Shown piece after piece: positions 1 to 6,390 of a stretch of 51,951 bases of DNA. The first letter of the stretch is position 1. The number at the start of each line of letters is the position of its first letter. The notes beneath the pieces are model-generated. The model worked only from the letters and a program-made list of their open reading frames with translations, was not told the DNA's origin and searched no databases. This DNA is from Nitrososphaerales archaeon (GTDB taxonomy: Archaea > Thermoproteota > Nitrososphaeria > Nitrososphaerales > Gagatemarchaeaceae): the NCBI GenBank assembly GCA_014874415.1, contig JACWAI010000114.1, forward strand, positions 1 through 51,951. Direction: 5' to 3'. Position numbers and translations under genes: made by a program.

Positions 1-608
1 AGCAGGATGAGAAGTACTGCGGGGAGGATGACTACGTGCAGGTCGAAGAACCTGAGGAGCTCTCCAGCGTCTCCTCCGCTCCCCACGATCAGGAAATTGA
101 GGAGATTGGAGAGCGGCTGCGGGAGGGCGCTTACCATCCCGACCCCGACGTGGGTCGCTGAATAGGACACAACGGTCCAGGGGAGAAGGTATCCTGTGAA
201 CCCGAAACCGAGCGTGACGAACCCCATCAGCATCCCGACCACCCACATGACTTCTCTGGGTTTCTTGTGGACTGAGACGAAGTATCCGCGCATCATGTGC
301 ATGAAGGCAAGCATTATCATCGCGTAGGCGGTGTACAGGTGGACCGTTTCCAGGAACCTCCCGTTGGAGACGCTCTGGAAGATGTAAAGTGTCGACGAGT
401 AGGCCTGGGTGGGGCTGGGGATGTAGTACAGCATCATGATGATGCCTGTCACACCCTGGATCACGAAGGCTACGACAGCCAGCGCCCCGAGCCAGTAAAA
501 CGGGTTCATCGCATATTGGGGGACGGGGCGGAGGAAGGGGTGGCTCAGGCCCAGCCTGGAGTCGAACCAGCCGGCTAGCTTTTCAGCGAGGGGCTCTTTC
601 TCTGCCAT
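1..608 (-). CDS. Cytochrome b, N-terminal part (cut by window edge)
   Basis: Reading the minus strand from ATG at 608 gives an open frame to the window edge, about 202 residues, beginning MAEKEPLAEK. It is the heme-binding half of the cytochrome b of a quinol-oxidising bc-type complex in the membrane. A helix carries ETVHLYTAYAMIM followed by FMHMMRGYF, and a later stretch has ATHVGVG and DLHVVILP. These are the paired histidines, about 13-14 residues apart, that hold the two b hemes in this family. The phrase GFTGYLLPW is also typical. The gene starts 9 bp after the Rieske stop, so the two are almost certainly co-transcribed. The C-terminal part lies outside the window. Confidence 0.9.
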   Translation of the reverse strand, partial: MAEKEPLAEKLAGWFDSRLGLSHPFLRPVPQYAMNPFYWLGALAVVAFVIQGVTGIIMMLYYIPSPTQAYSSTLYIFQSVSNGRFLETVHLYTAYAMIMLAFMHMMRGYFVSVHKKPREVMWVVGMLMGFVTLGFGFTGYLLPWTVVSYSATHVGVGMVSALPQPLSNLLNFLIVGSGGDAGELLRFFDLHVVILPAVLLIL

Positions 609-617
609 CCTGAGTCA

Positions 618-1259
618 CTATGAACCTGACACCAAGGTGCCCCCGCGGAGGTCGTCGTCGACGTTCTCCGACCCTGTGTTATGACCAAAGACCGATGGGG
701 GACCCATCCCCACCGCGTAGATGTCCCCCGAGGCGTCGACGTCGAGTGTGACCTGAGGGATAGGGCGCGGGGACGGGCCGCCTAACACCTTGCCCGATTC
801 GGCCAAATCGAACACGCTTCCGTGGCAGGGGCAATAGCCCACCGGCCCGGCTGCGACGTAGGACTTGTTGACGTTCGGAGACCCTCCCGGAGGGACGTAC
901 CCCCAGTCGCATCCGAGGTGCTGGCAGATGTCGCTGAACGCCACAATGTCCCCGTCGGCGCCGACGCCACCTTCGGCCTTGGCCCCCAGCTTGACGAGGA
1001 AGTTGGGCTCGTCGTCGAGCGGATAGTTGAAGGGGACGACGACCCCCGTCGTAAGCTCGCTCAACCTCGATATCTTCACTCTCGGGAAAGAGGTCGCGGC
1101 GCCCGCGGGGATCGAAGGGAAGACGACAACCTTCATCACCGAGGCTATCCCACCTATGGCAAGGACCGCGGAGACTGCAGCCGCTATCTTGAGGAACTCG
1201 CGCCTCGACTCGTCGTCGGCGCCTTCGCCTGCTGCTCCCTCGCCGTCTTCCGTCACCAT
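618..1259 (-). CDS. Rieske [2Fe-2S] protein
   Basis: This 213-residue protein is the Rieske subunit of a cytochrome bc-type complex. It takes electrons from quinol and should sit on the outer face of the membrane. Residues 112-117 (CQHLGC) and 143-148 (CPCHGS) give the two Cys and two His cluster ligands plus the two disulfide cysteines. The N-terminus has RREFLK at 19-24 followed by a hydrophobic helix at about 25-50, a Tat-type signal anchor, which fits export of a folded Fe-S protein. It lies between the cupredoxin-like gene (36 bp upstream) and cytochrome b (9 bp downstream) in one operon. The assignment is secure; which terminal acceptor it serves is not visible here. Confidence 0.96.
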   Translation of the reverse strand: MVTEDGEGAAGEGADDESRREFLKIAAAVSAVLAIGGIASVMKVVVFPSIPAGAATSFPRVKISRLSELTTGVVVPFNYPLDDEPNFLVKLGAKAEGGVGADGDIVAFSDICQHLGCDWGYVPPGGSPNVNKSYVAAGPVGYCPCHGSVFDLAESGKVLGGPSPRPIPQVTLDVDASGDIYAVGMGPPSVFGHNTGSENVDDDLRGGTLVSGS

Positions 1260-1295
1260 GCGGTCGCCCGCTGGAGGGATGATGGAATCAGTTTA

Positions 1296-1961
1296 TCAGC
1301 TCGCCACCAGGGTGCCTGTCATCCATCCTGGCGTAGACATGGGCGCGTCCCCGCAAGCGGTCTCGCAGAACCAAAGGAAGCTCCCTGCCTTGCTTATTGT
1401 GAAGTAAGCAACGACCGTGGAGCTCACAGGGACGGGTATGTTCAGGTTCAGGCTTGGGACGGTGAACGTGTGCGCAACGTCTACCGCTGGAACGCTGGAG
1501 ACCGTCTGTCCTCCCGTTATTACTATCCCCGAAGATCCCTGGCTTGCGTTTATGTTGGAGTTGGAGGCGACGAACACGGTCCCGCCTGCGGTCCCTGATA
1601 CGACGTTGTCGTTGGGGACGTTGAGGGAGGCGTTGCCGTCGTCATAGTTCATAATTACAAGCTTGATCAGGCGGTTGGCCGGGAGACTCATGTTCTGAGA
1701 CGACTGCAGGCCGTTGGCGCCCAGGACGAAATAAGCGGGCTGCGAGCCTTCGGTGGAGTTGTAGACGCTGTTGGTGGCTATGACCAGGGTCACCACGAAA
1801 GGAGATCCTGTGGAGGAGTTGGTTACCGTCGAGGTTAGCGAGGTCGTGACAGTCCTGCCGCCTCCTCCAACGGCGAGGGCGGCACCGAATCCTGAAAGCA
1901 CGAGGGCCACGGCCAAGACGGCGATAGTCAGCCCACCCATTAGGGAAGAAGTCCGGTTCAA
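1296..1961 (-). CDS. Membrane-anchored cupredoxin / degenerate CuA-domain protein
   Basis: This 221-residue protein has an N-terminal membrane anchor (about residues 8-32) and a C-terminal cupredoxin fold. H164 in HTFTVPSLNL corresponds to the first CuA ligand of cytochrome oxidase subunit II, and C199 and C203 in FCETACG match the C-x3-C pair. The following His and Met of the CuA pattern (C-x3-C-x3-H-x2-M) are replaced by P207 and T210, although Met is present at 208 and 215. It may bind one copper or none. It is first in the operon with Rieske and cytochrome b, so it may exchange electrons with that complex. The TTG at 1961 is preferred because a TATA-like CTTAAAT lies about 28 bp upstream; ATG at 1940 is the alternative. 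Confidence 0.75.
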   Translation of the reverse strand: MNRTSSLMGGLTIAVLAVALVLSGFGAALAVGGGGRTVTTSLTSTVTNSSTGSPFVVTLVIATNSVYNSTEGSQPAYFVLGANGLQSSQNMSLPANRLIKLVIMNYDDGNASLNVPNDNVVSGTAGGTVFVASNSNINASQGSSGIVITGGQTVSSVPAVDVAHTFTVPSLNLNIPVPVSSTVVAYFTISKAGSFLWFCETACGDAPMSTPGWMTGTLVAS

Positions 1962-2057
1962 CGTCCTAATTTCTGCCAGAAAGCCGATTTAAGCCAACCG
2001 GATGATTCTCAATATTGATAATGAGGAACGCCGGCGCCTAATCTGAGGTCGAATCCC

Positions 2058-2064
2058 CTTTAAG
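2058..2064 (+). promoter_or_regulatory. TATA-like element of the class III aminotransferase gene
   Basis: CTTTAAG lies in a GC-rich context and is centred 26 bp before the GTG at 2087. That is archaeal TATA spacing for a leaderless mRNA and it supports the GTG start. Confidence 0.5.
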
Positions 2065-2086
2065 GCCCGCGGGCCCGGTCGCCGGG

Positions 2087-3454
2087 GTGGAGGCAGTTCA
2101 GATAGACGAACGGGCGGTGATCGCCAGGTTCGAGGCAAGGACGCGGTCCTCGGCCAGGATGTTCCGCAGGGCCGCCTCGGTGACTCCTGGCGGTGTCAGC
2201 GCCGGAATCAAGTTCTTTGAGCCTTACCCACTCTTCATGGAACGGGCAGGCGGTTCCCATATCTGGGACGTCGACGGGAACGAGTACGTCGACTACCTGA
2301 TGAGCTACGGGGCGATAATCCTCGGCCACGGGGACGACGTCGTCAAAGGCGCCATTGATTCGGTCCTGAAAGGATCTGGCACGACGGTTCTCGGAACTCC
2401 TACAAGGGCGGAAGTCGAGCACGGCGAGACTCTCAGGGACATCTACCACCCGGACGGCATGGTCAGGTTCACGAACTCGGGCCTGGAGGCGACCCTCCTG
2501 GCCACCCGGCTAGCGAAAGCCTTCACAGGCAGGAGAAAGGTCGCGAAGTTTGAGGGGCACTACCACGGAGCAGTCGACCGCCTACTTTTCAGTTACGCTC
2601 CGCCGCTGGGGAGAATAGGGAACAGAGCTTCCCTCGCGCCCTTTGCCGACAGCGCGGACGTGGATGAGGGCATCCTCTCCGATTCCCTCGTCCTAGAGTT
2701 CAACGACTGGGAGTCGACGGAAGAGAGGCTCCGCCAGCATGCGAAGGAATTGGCTTGCGTGATAATGGAGCCTTTCGAGGAGGGCGTGATCCCGGGGGAC
2801 AGGAAATTCATGGCCGACCTCAGGAAGCTCACGAGGGACCTCAAGGTCCCGCTGATCTACGACGAGGTGAAGACAGGGTTCAGGGTCAGGTACGGCGGCG
2901 CTTCGGAGTTCTACTCGATCGTGCCTGACATCACCTGCCTGGGCAAAATCATAGGGGGCGGGCTCCCCATCGGCGCCGTAGTGGGGGACGCAGAGATCAT
3001 GGGGCTCCTCGACCCCCGGAGAGACGCCAGTTCGAGGGTCTTTCATTCGGGGACTTTCAACGGCAACCCACTTTCAATCTCGGTCGGGAAGGCGACGGTC
3101 GAGGCCCTTGGCCGCCGAGGCAGATTCGACACCCTGCTGGCACGGACAGACAGCCTGAAGCGCGGCATCTCTTCGGCTTTGAACCAGCGAGACATCCATC
3201 ATAATATGGTAGGAGAAGGGGGGATGTTCAACTTCTACCTGACAAGTAACAGAGTGAAGAACTATCGCGACGTCAAGAGGTCTGACCTTCGCTCGAGGCG
3301 GCTGCTTGACATCGACCTCATTTCCCGTGGGGTCTACCTGAAGCCAGAGAATAGATTTTGTCTTTCTCTCGCCCACACAAACGATGACGTCAAACTGACC
3401 ACCGAGAAGTTCGAGGAAACGATGGACGCAGTTGTTCCGTCATCAGTTTCCTAA
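2087..3454 (+). CDS. PLP-dependent class III aminotransferase, glutamate-1-semialdehyde aminomutase-like
   Basis: This 455-residue enzyme belongs to fold-type I, class III aminotransferases and resembles glutamate-1-semialdehyde aminomutase (HemL) most. Features seen: TPGGVSAG near the start, DGNEYVDY, GTPTRAEVEHGE, KFEGHYHGAVD, IYDEVKTGFR with the Asp that contacts the PLP ring nitrogen, and LGKIIGGGLPIGA with the Schiff-base lysine. No other tetrapyrrole gene is nearby, so the true substrate may be a different amino acid or semialdehyde. It stands alone, with divergent genes to its left and the PurD-like gene 105 bp downstream. The family is certain; the exact reaction is not. Confidence 0.85.
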   Translation: MEAVQIDERAVIARFEARTRSSARMFRRAASVTPGGVSAGIKFFEPYPLFMERAGGSHIWDVDGNEYVDYLMSYGAIILGHGDDVVKGAIDSVLKGSGTTVLGTPTRAEVEHGETLRDIYHPDGMVRFTNSGLEATLLATRLAKAFTGRRKVAKFEGHYHGAVDRLLFSYAPPLGRIGNRASLAPFADSADVDEGILSDSLVLEFNDWESTEERLRQHAKELACVIMEPFEEGVIPGDRKFMADLRKLTRDLKVPLIYDEVKTGFRVRYGGASEFYSIVPDITCLGKIIGGGLPIGAVVGDAEIMGLLDPRRDASSRVFHSGTFNGNPLSISVGKATVEALGRRGRFDTLLARTDSLKRGISSALNQRDIHHNMVGEGGMFNFYLTSNRVKNYRDVKRSDLRSRRLLDIDLISRGVYLKPENRFCLSLAHTNDDVKLTTEKFEETMDAVVPSSVS

Positions 3455-3559
3455 ACGTCGCTGACAAAATAACGAAGGACCCGTTTCGATTGCTTGTCAC
3501 CGACGATTTTCGATTTTCGCCAACAGATATTAACGAGCTGCAATTTTGAGTAGTGTCGA

Positions 3560-5884
3560 ATGAAGTTTCTCTTCGTGACTTTCGAGAGCCTTTCAGCCGA
3601 CTTGGCGTGGCAATTGAAGAAGGAGGGGCACGAGGTAAAGATGTACTGTCACGGGCAGGGTGAGAAGGACGTCGGACTTGGCTTCTTCGAAAAAGTGGAG
3701 GAGTGGGACTCGCTAAGAGACTGGGCGGACGTCGTCATCTTCGACGACATCGGGTTCGGGACGAAGGCGGAGCAGCTGAGGAACGAAGGCAAGTTTGTAG
3801 TGGGTGGAAGCCCTTACACCGACAAGCTGGAACTCGACAGAGAGTTCGGTCAATCAGAGCTCAATTCAGTTGGCGTTGACGTATTGCCGAGCTGGAATTT
3901 CACTTCGTTTGACGATGCCATCGAATTTGTGAAGAAGAACCCCGATCGGTATGTGCTAAAGCCGAGCGGGAAAGCGCAAAACGAAAAGGAGTTGCTGTTC
4001 ATTGGACAGGAAGCGGACGGGAGAGACATTCTTCAGGTCCTCGAGCACTACAAGGTGAACTGGTCGAAGAAGATCAAGGAGTTCCAGATGCAGAAGTTCG
4101 CCGAGGGGGTAGAAATCGCCGTTGGCGCCTTCTTTAACGGAAAAGAGTTCGTAATGCCAGTCTGCGTCAATTTCGAGCACAAAAGGCTCTTTCCTGGCGA
4201 ATTGGGGCCCAGTACGGGCGAGATGGGTACAGCCATCCTGTGGACACGCGACAGCCCTGTATTTGAGAGGACTTTGCTTAGAGCCAAGGAGAAGCTTGCT
4301 GCGAGCAAGTACGTCGGCTACGTAGATATCAATTGCATCGCCAATGTGAAGGGAATCTGGCCGCTTGAATGGACTTGCTTTGATGCCGATACGGAGATAC
4401 TCACCAAGTCAGGATGGAAGAGGTACTTCGAATTCGAAATAGGGGAAGAGACACTTGCGATAAACCCAGAAAATCGCGAAATCGCCTGGAAACGAATCAC
4501 GAACAAGCTCGTGAAGGACTACGCTGGGAAAATGATTAGGATCGGAGCCAAGGGCAAGAAGCATTCAGCCGTAGACGTCCTAGTCACCCCAGAACACAGG
4601 TTACTGGTCAGCACCTACGGAGGTCTGAGGATTGTCCGCGCAGACTCGATTCCGATTCATAAAACGAAACTTATCCGGACGGGGGTATTCAGGGGGGAGG
4701 GCCCAGCCTTCGTGGAGGTGCCAGAGTATGTTAGCGAACATGTCTATAGGAACGGAACAGTACTACGAACGGCGTACCCCGCAGTTCAGGTCAAGACCGA
4801 GTCCTTCGCAAAGTTTCTTGGCATTTTCCTGGCCGAAGGCTATTCGTCGGGAGATTTCGTCAAGATCTATCAGAGTCGAGACAACCCTCATTGGGAAGAT
4901 ATCAGTGGGATTCTGGATGATTTTCCCTTCAAACACACAGTCCAAACCGATGGATTCCAGATAAGCTCTGTTCAACTATGCCGTTTCATTAGGCAACTAG
5001 GGTTAGAAGGAGTCCATGCCGAAGAGAAGTTTGTACCACCCGAATTCAAGGAGCTAGATACAATATGTCTTGATGCATTAATGAACGCATTCGCTCTTGG
5101 AGATGGGCATCGCCATAAGAGAACAAAGCAGCTCTATCACCTCACTTCGTCGAAGAGACTTGCCGATGACTTTCAGGAGATGATCATCAAGACGGGAAAG
5201 GTGGCCAACATGAGAGTACAAAGACAAGCAGGGACCAAATCTATTGGCGACTACACAAGAAAGAATGATATCTACGTGCTTTCTCTCCGGAATGTCAAGA
5301 AGGATTACTCTCTCGACTCACGAGTGATAAGCGATGTAAGCTATCGGGGAATCGTATGGGATGTCGAAGTTGAAGACTGGCACACTCTTTTGGTAAGGCG
5401 AAATGGAAAGCCGTTCTGGAGTTTAAACTGTCGTTTTGGGTACCCAACTATCAGCATCCAGATGGAAGGGATAACCAGCGAATGGGGCCAGTTCCTCAAT
5501 GATATCGCCCGAGGAACCGACACTCAATTGAAGACGAAGAAGGGGTACCAGGTGGGAGTCGTGATCTCGATCCCACCTTTTCCGTTCGAGGACGAGAAGG
5601 CGTTCAAGAAGTACTCCGAAGGCGCGACTATCCTATTCAGGCGCCAGAGCCTCGACGGGATCCACATCGGTGAGGTCAAACTGGAGGAGGGGGACTGGCA
5701 TATCGCGGGGAACTCGGGCTACGCACTGATTGTCACTGGCTCGGGAGCCACGATGTCTGACGCCATTGACAAGGCATACCAGAACGTCAAGAACGTCATG
5801 ATACCGAACATGTTCTACAGGAGCGACATAGGCCAGCGATGGACCCACGACAGCGACAAGCTTCTAAGTTGGGGCTACATCTAG
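3560..5884 (+). CDS. PurD-like ATP-grasp ligase interrupted by an in-frame intein
   Basis: The 774-residue precursor holds a host protein of 423 residues (272 + 151) split by a 351-residue intein. The host length matches phosphoribosylamine-glycine ligase (PurD), and the ATP-grasp order is similar: N-terminal Rossmann-like part, YVLKPSG (ATP-binding lysine), GVEIAVGAFFNG, LGPSTGEMGT, and spliced PLEWT-CRFGYP. PurD usually has E-x-N-x-RFGDPE at that last place. Here the metal-binding Asn and the DPE are replaced, and the N-terminal GGREHA motif is missing, so the substrate may differ. The gene looks less GC-rich than its neighbours, in line with possible transfer. The insertion lies in the conserved active-site strand, so the enzyme should be inactive until spliced. 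No other purine gene is adjacent. Confidence 0.85.
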   Translation: MKFLFVTFESLSADLAWQLKKEGHEVKMYCHGQGEKDVGLGFFEKVEEWDSLRDWADVVIFDDIGFGTKAEQLRNEGKFVVGGSPYTDKLELDREFGQSELNSVGVDVLPSWNFTSFDDAIEFVKKNPDRYVLKPSGKAQNEKELLFIGQEADGRDILQVLEHYKVNWSKKIKEFQMQKFAEGVEIAVGAFFNGKEFVMPVCVNFEHKRLFPGELGPSTGEMGTAILWTRDSPVFERTLLRAKEKLAASKYVGYVDINCIANVKGIWPLEWTCFDADTEILTKSGWKRYFEFEIGEETLAINPENREIAWKRITNKLVKDYAGKMIRIGAKGKKHSAVDVLVTPEHRLLVSTYGGLRIVRADSIPIHKTKLIRTGVFRGEGPAFVEVPEYVSEHVYRNGTVLRTAYPAVQVKTESFAKFLGIFLAEGYSSGDFVKIYQSRDNPHWEDISGILDDFPFKHTVQTDGFQISSVQLCRFIRQLGLEGVHAEEKFVPPEFKELDTICLDALMNAFALGDGHRHKRTKQLYHLTSSKRLADDFQEMIIKTGKVANMRVQRQAGTKSIGDYTRKNDIYVLSLRNVKKDYSLDSRVISDVSYRGIVWDVEVEDWHTLLVRRNGKPFWSLNCRFGYPTISIQMEGITSEWGQFLNDIARGTDTQLKTKKGYQVGVVISIPPFPFEDEKAFKKYSEGATILFRRQSLDGIHIGEVKLEEGDWHIAGNSGYALIVTGSGATMSDAIDKAYQNVKNVMIPNMFYRSDIGQRWTHDSDKLLSWGYI
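4376..5428 (+). mobile_element. Intein with LAGLIDADG homing endonuclease, in the PurD-like gene
   Basis: Precursor residues 273-623 form a full-size intein of 351 residues. It begins with Cys in CFDADTEILTKSGW (block A) and has the block B TPEH near 343. Two LAGLIDADG-type helices follow, FLGIFLAEG near 419 and LMNAFALGDG near 507. Block F is VWDVEVEDWHTLL near 599, and the intein ends in WSLN before Cys+1 of the host (CRFGYP). The terminal Asn is present, but the usual penultimate His is Leu. Removing it restores a continuous ATP-grasp sequence, which is strong internal evidence. The DNA is visibly AT-richer than its surroundings, as expected for a recent arrival. Both LAGLIDADG motifs keep an acidic residue, so the nuclease may still be active. 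Confidence 0.93.
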
Positions 5885-5889
5885 GACGG

Positions 5890-6309
5890 CTACTTCGCGC
5901 CATCGTCATCTCCAGCGGTCCCAGACTCTGAACCGGGCCATGACCAGGGGTCGTTCCTTCGGGTCGAAACTATGTAGTAGACAACTAGCCCCACGATCAG
6001 CGCTTCGGCGACGGACCCGAGGACCAGGGTGACGGTCGCAGGGACGTCCCCGTTCTCAACAAACGCGTAATGTTCGGGCTGAGATAGCGTCTCGACCAAG
6101 GCGACGGCGGCCAGCACCAAGCCGAGAAAATAGGACGCCCTCGGACGGAAAAAGGTGAGGATCGCGTCGACGACGAACAACAGCCATCCGAATGTCAGGG
6201 CGTAGAAGACTTCCGATGGGAGGAGGGGGTAGGCCTGCCAGAGGAAGAAGACACCTAGGACTATCGAGAACAGTATGAGCACCTGTATCGCCCTTGTCAC
6301 GGTGCCCAT
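5890..6309 (-). CDS. Small integral membrane protein, unknown function
   Basis: This 139-residue protein has about four predicted hydrophobic helices (residues about 7-27, 34-52, 57-75 and 92-113) and an acidic, disordered tail ending GDDDGAK. I recognise no family motif. It is convergent with the PurD-like gene (5 bp between the stops) and divergent from the M1 peptidase. The ATG at 6309 has a weak AT-rich element about 26-30 bp upstream. Its composition and codon use look like those of the surrounding genes, so it is probably real. Confidence 0.7.
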   Translation of the reverse strand: MGTVTRAIQVLILFSIVLGVFFLWQAYPLLPSEVFYALTFGWLLFVVDAILTFFRPRASYFLGLVLAAVALVETLSQPEHYAFVENGDVPATVTLVLGSVAEALIVGLVVYYIVSTRRNDPWSWPGSESGTAGDDDGAK

Positions 6310-6390
6310 GCTTCGCGCCGCCAGGGATACGCTATTTCAAACTATGGCGCCTCGAAAGTCTTTTGAAGCGTGGGCGGACCGCCGGCCCCC

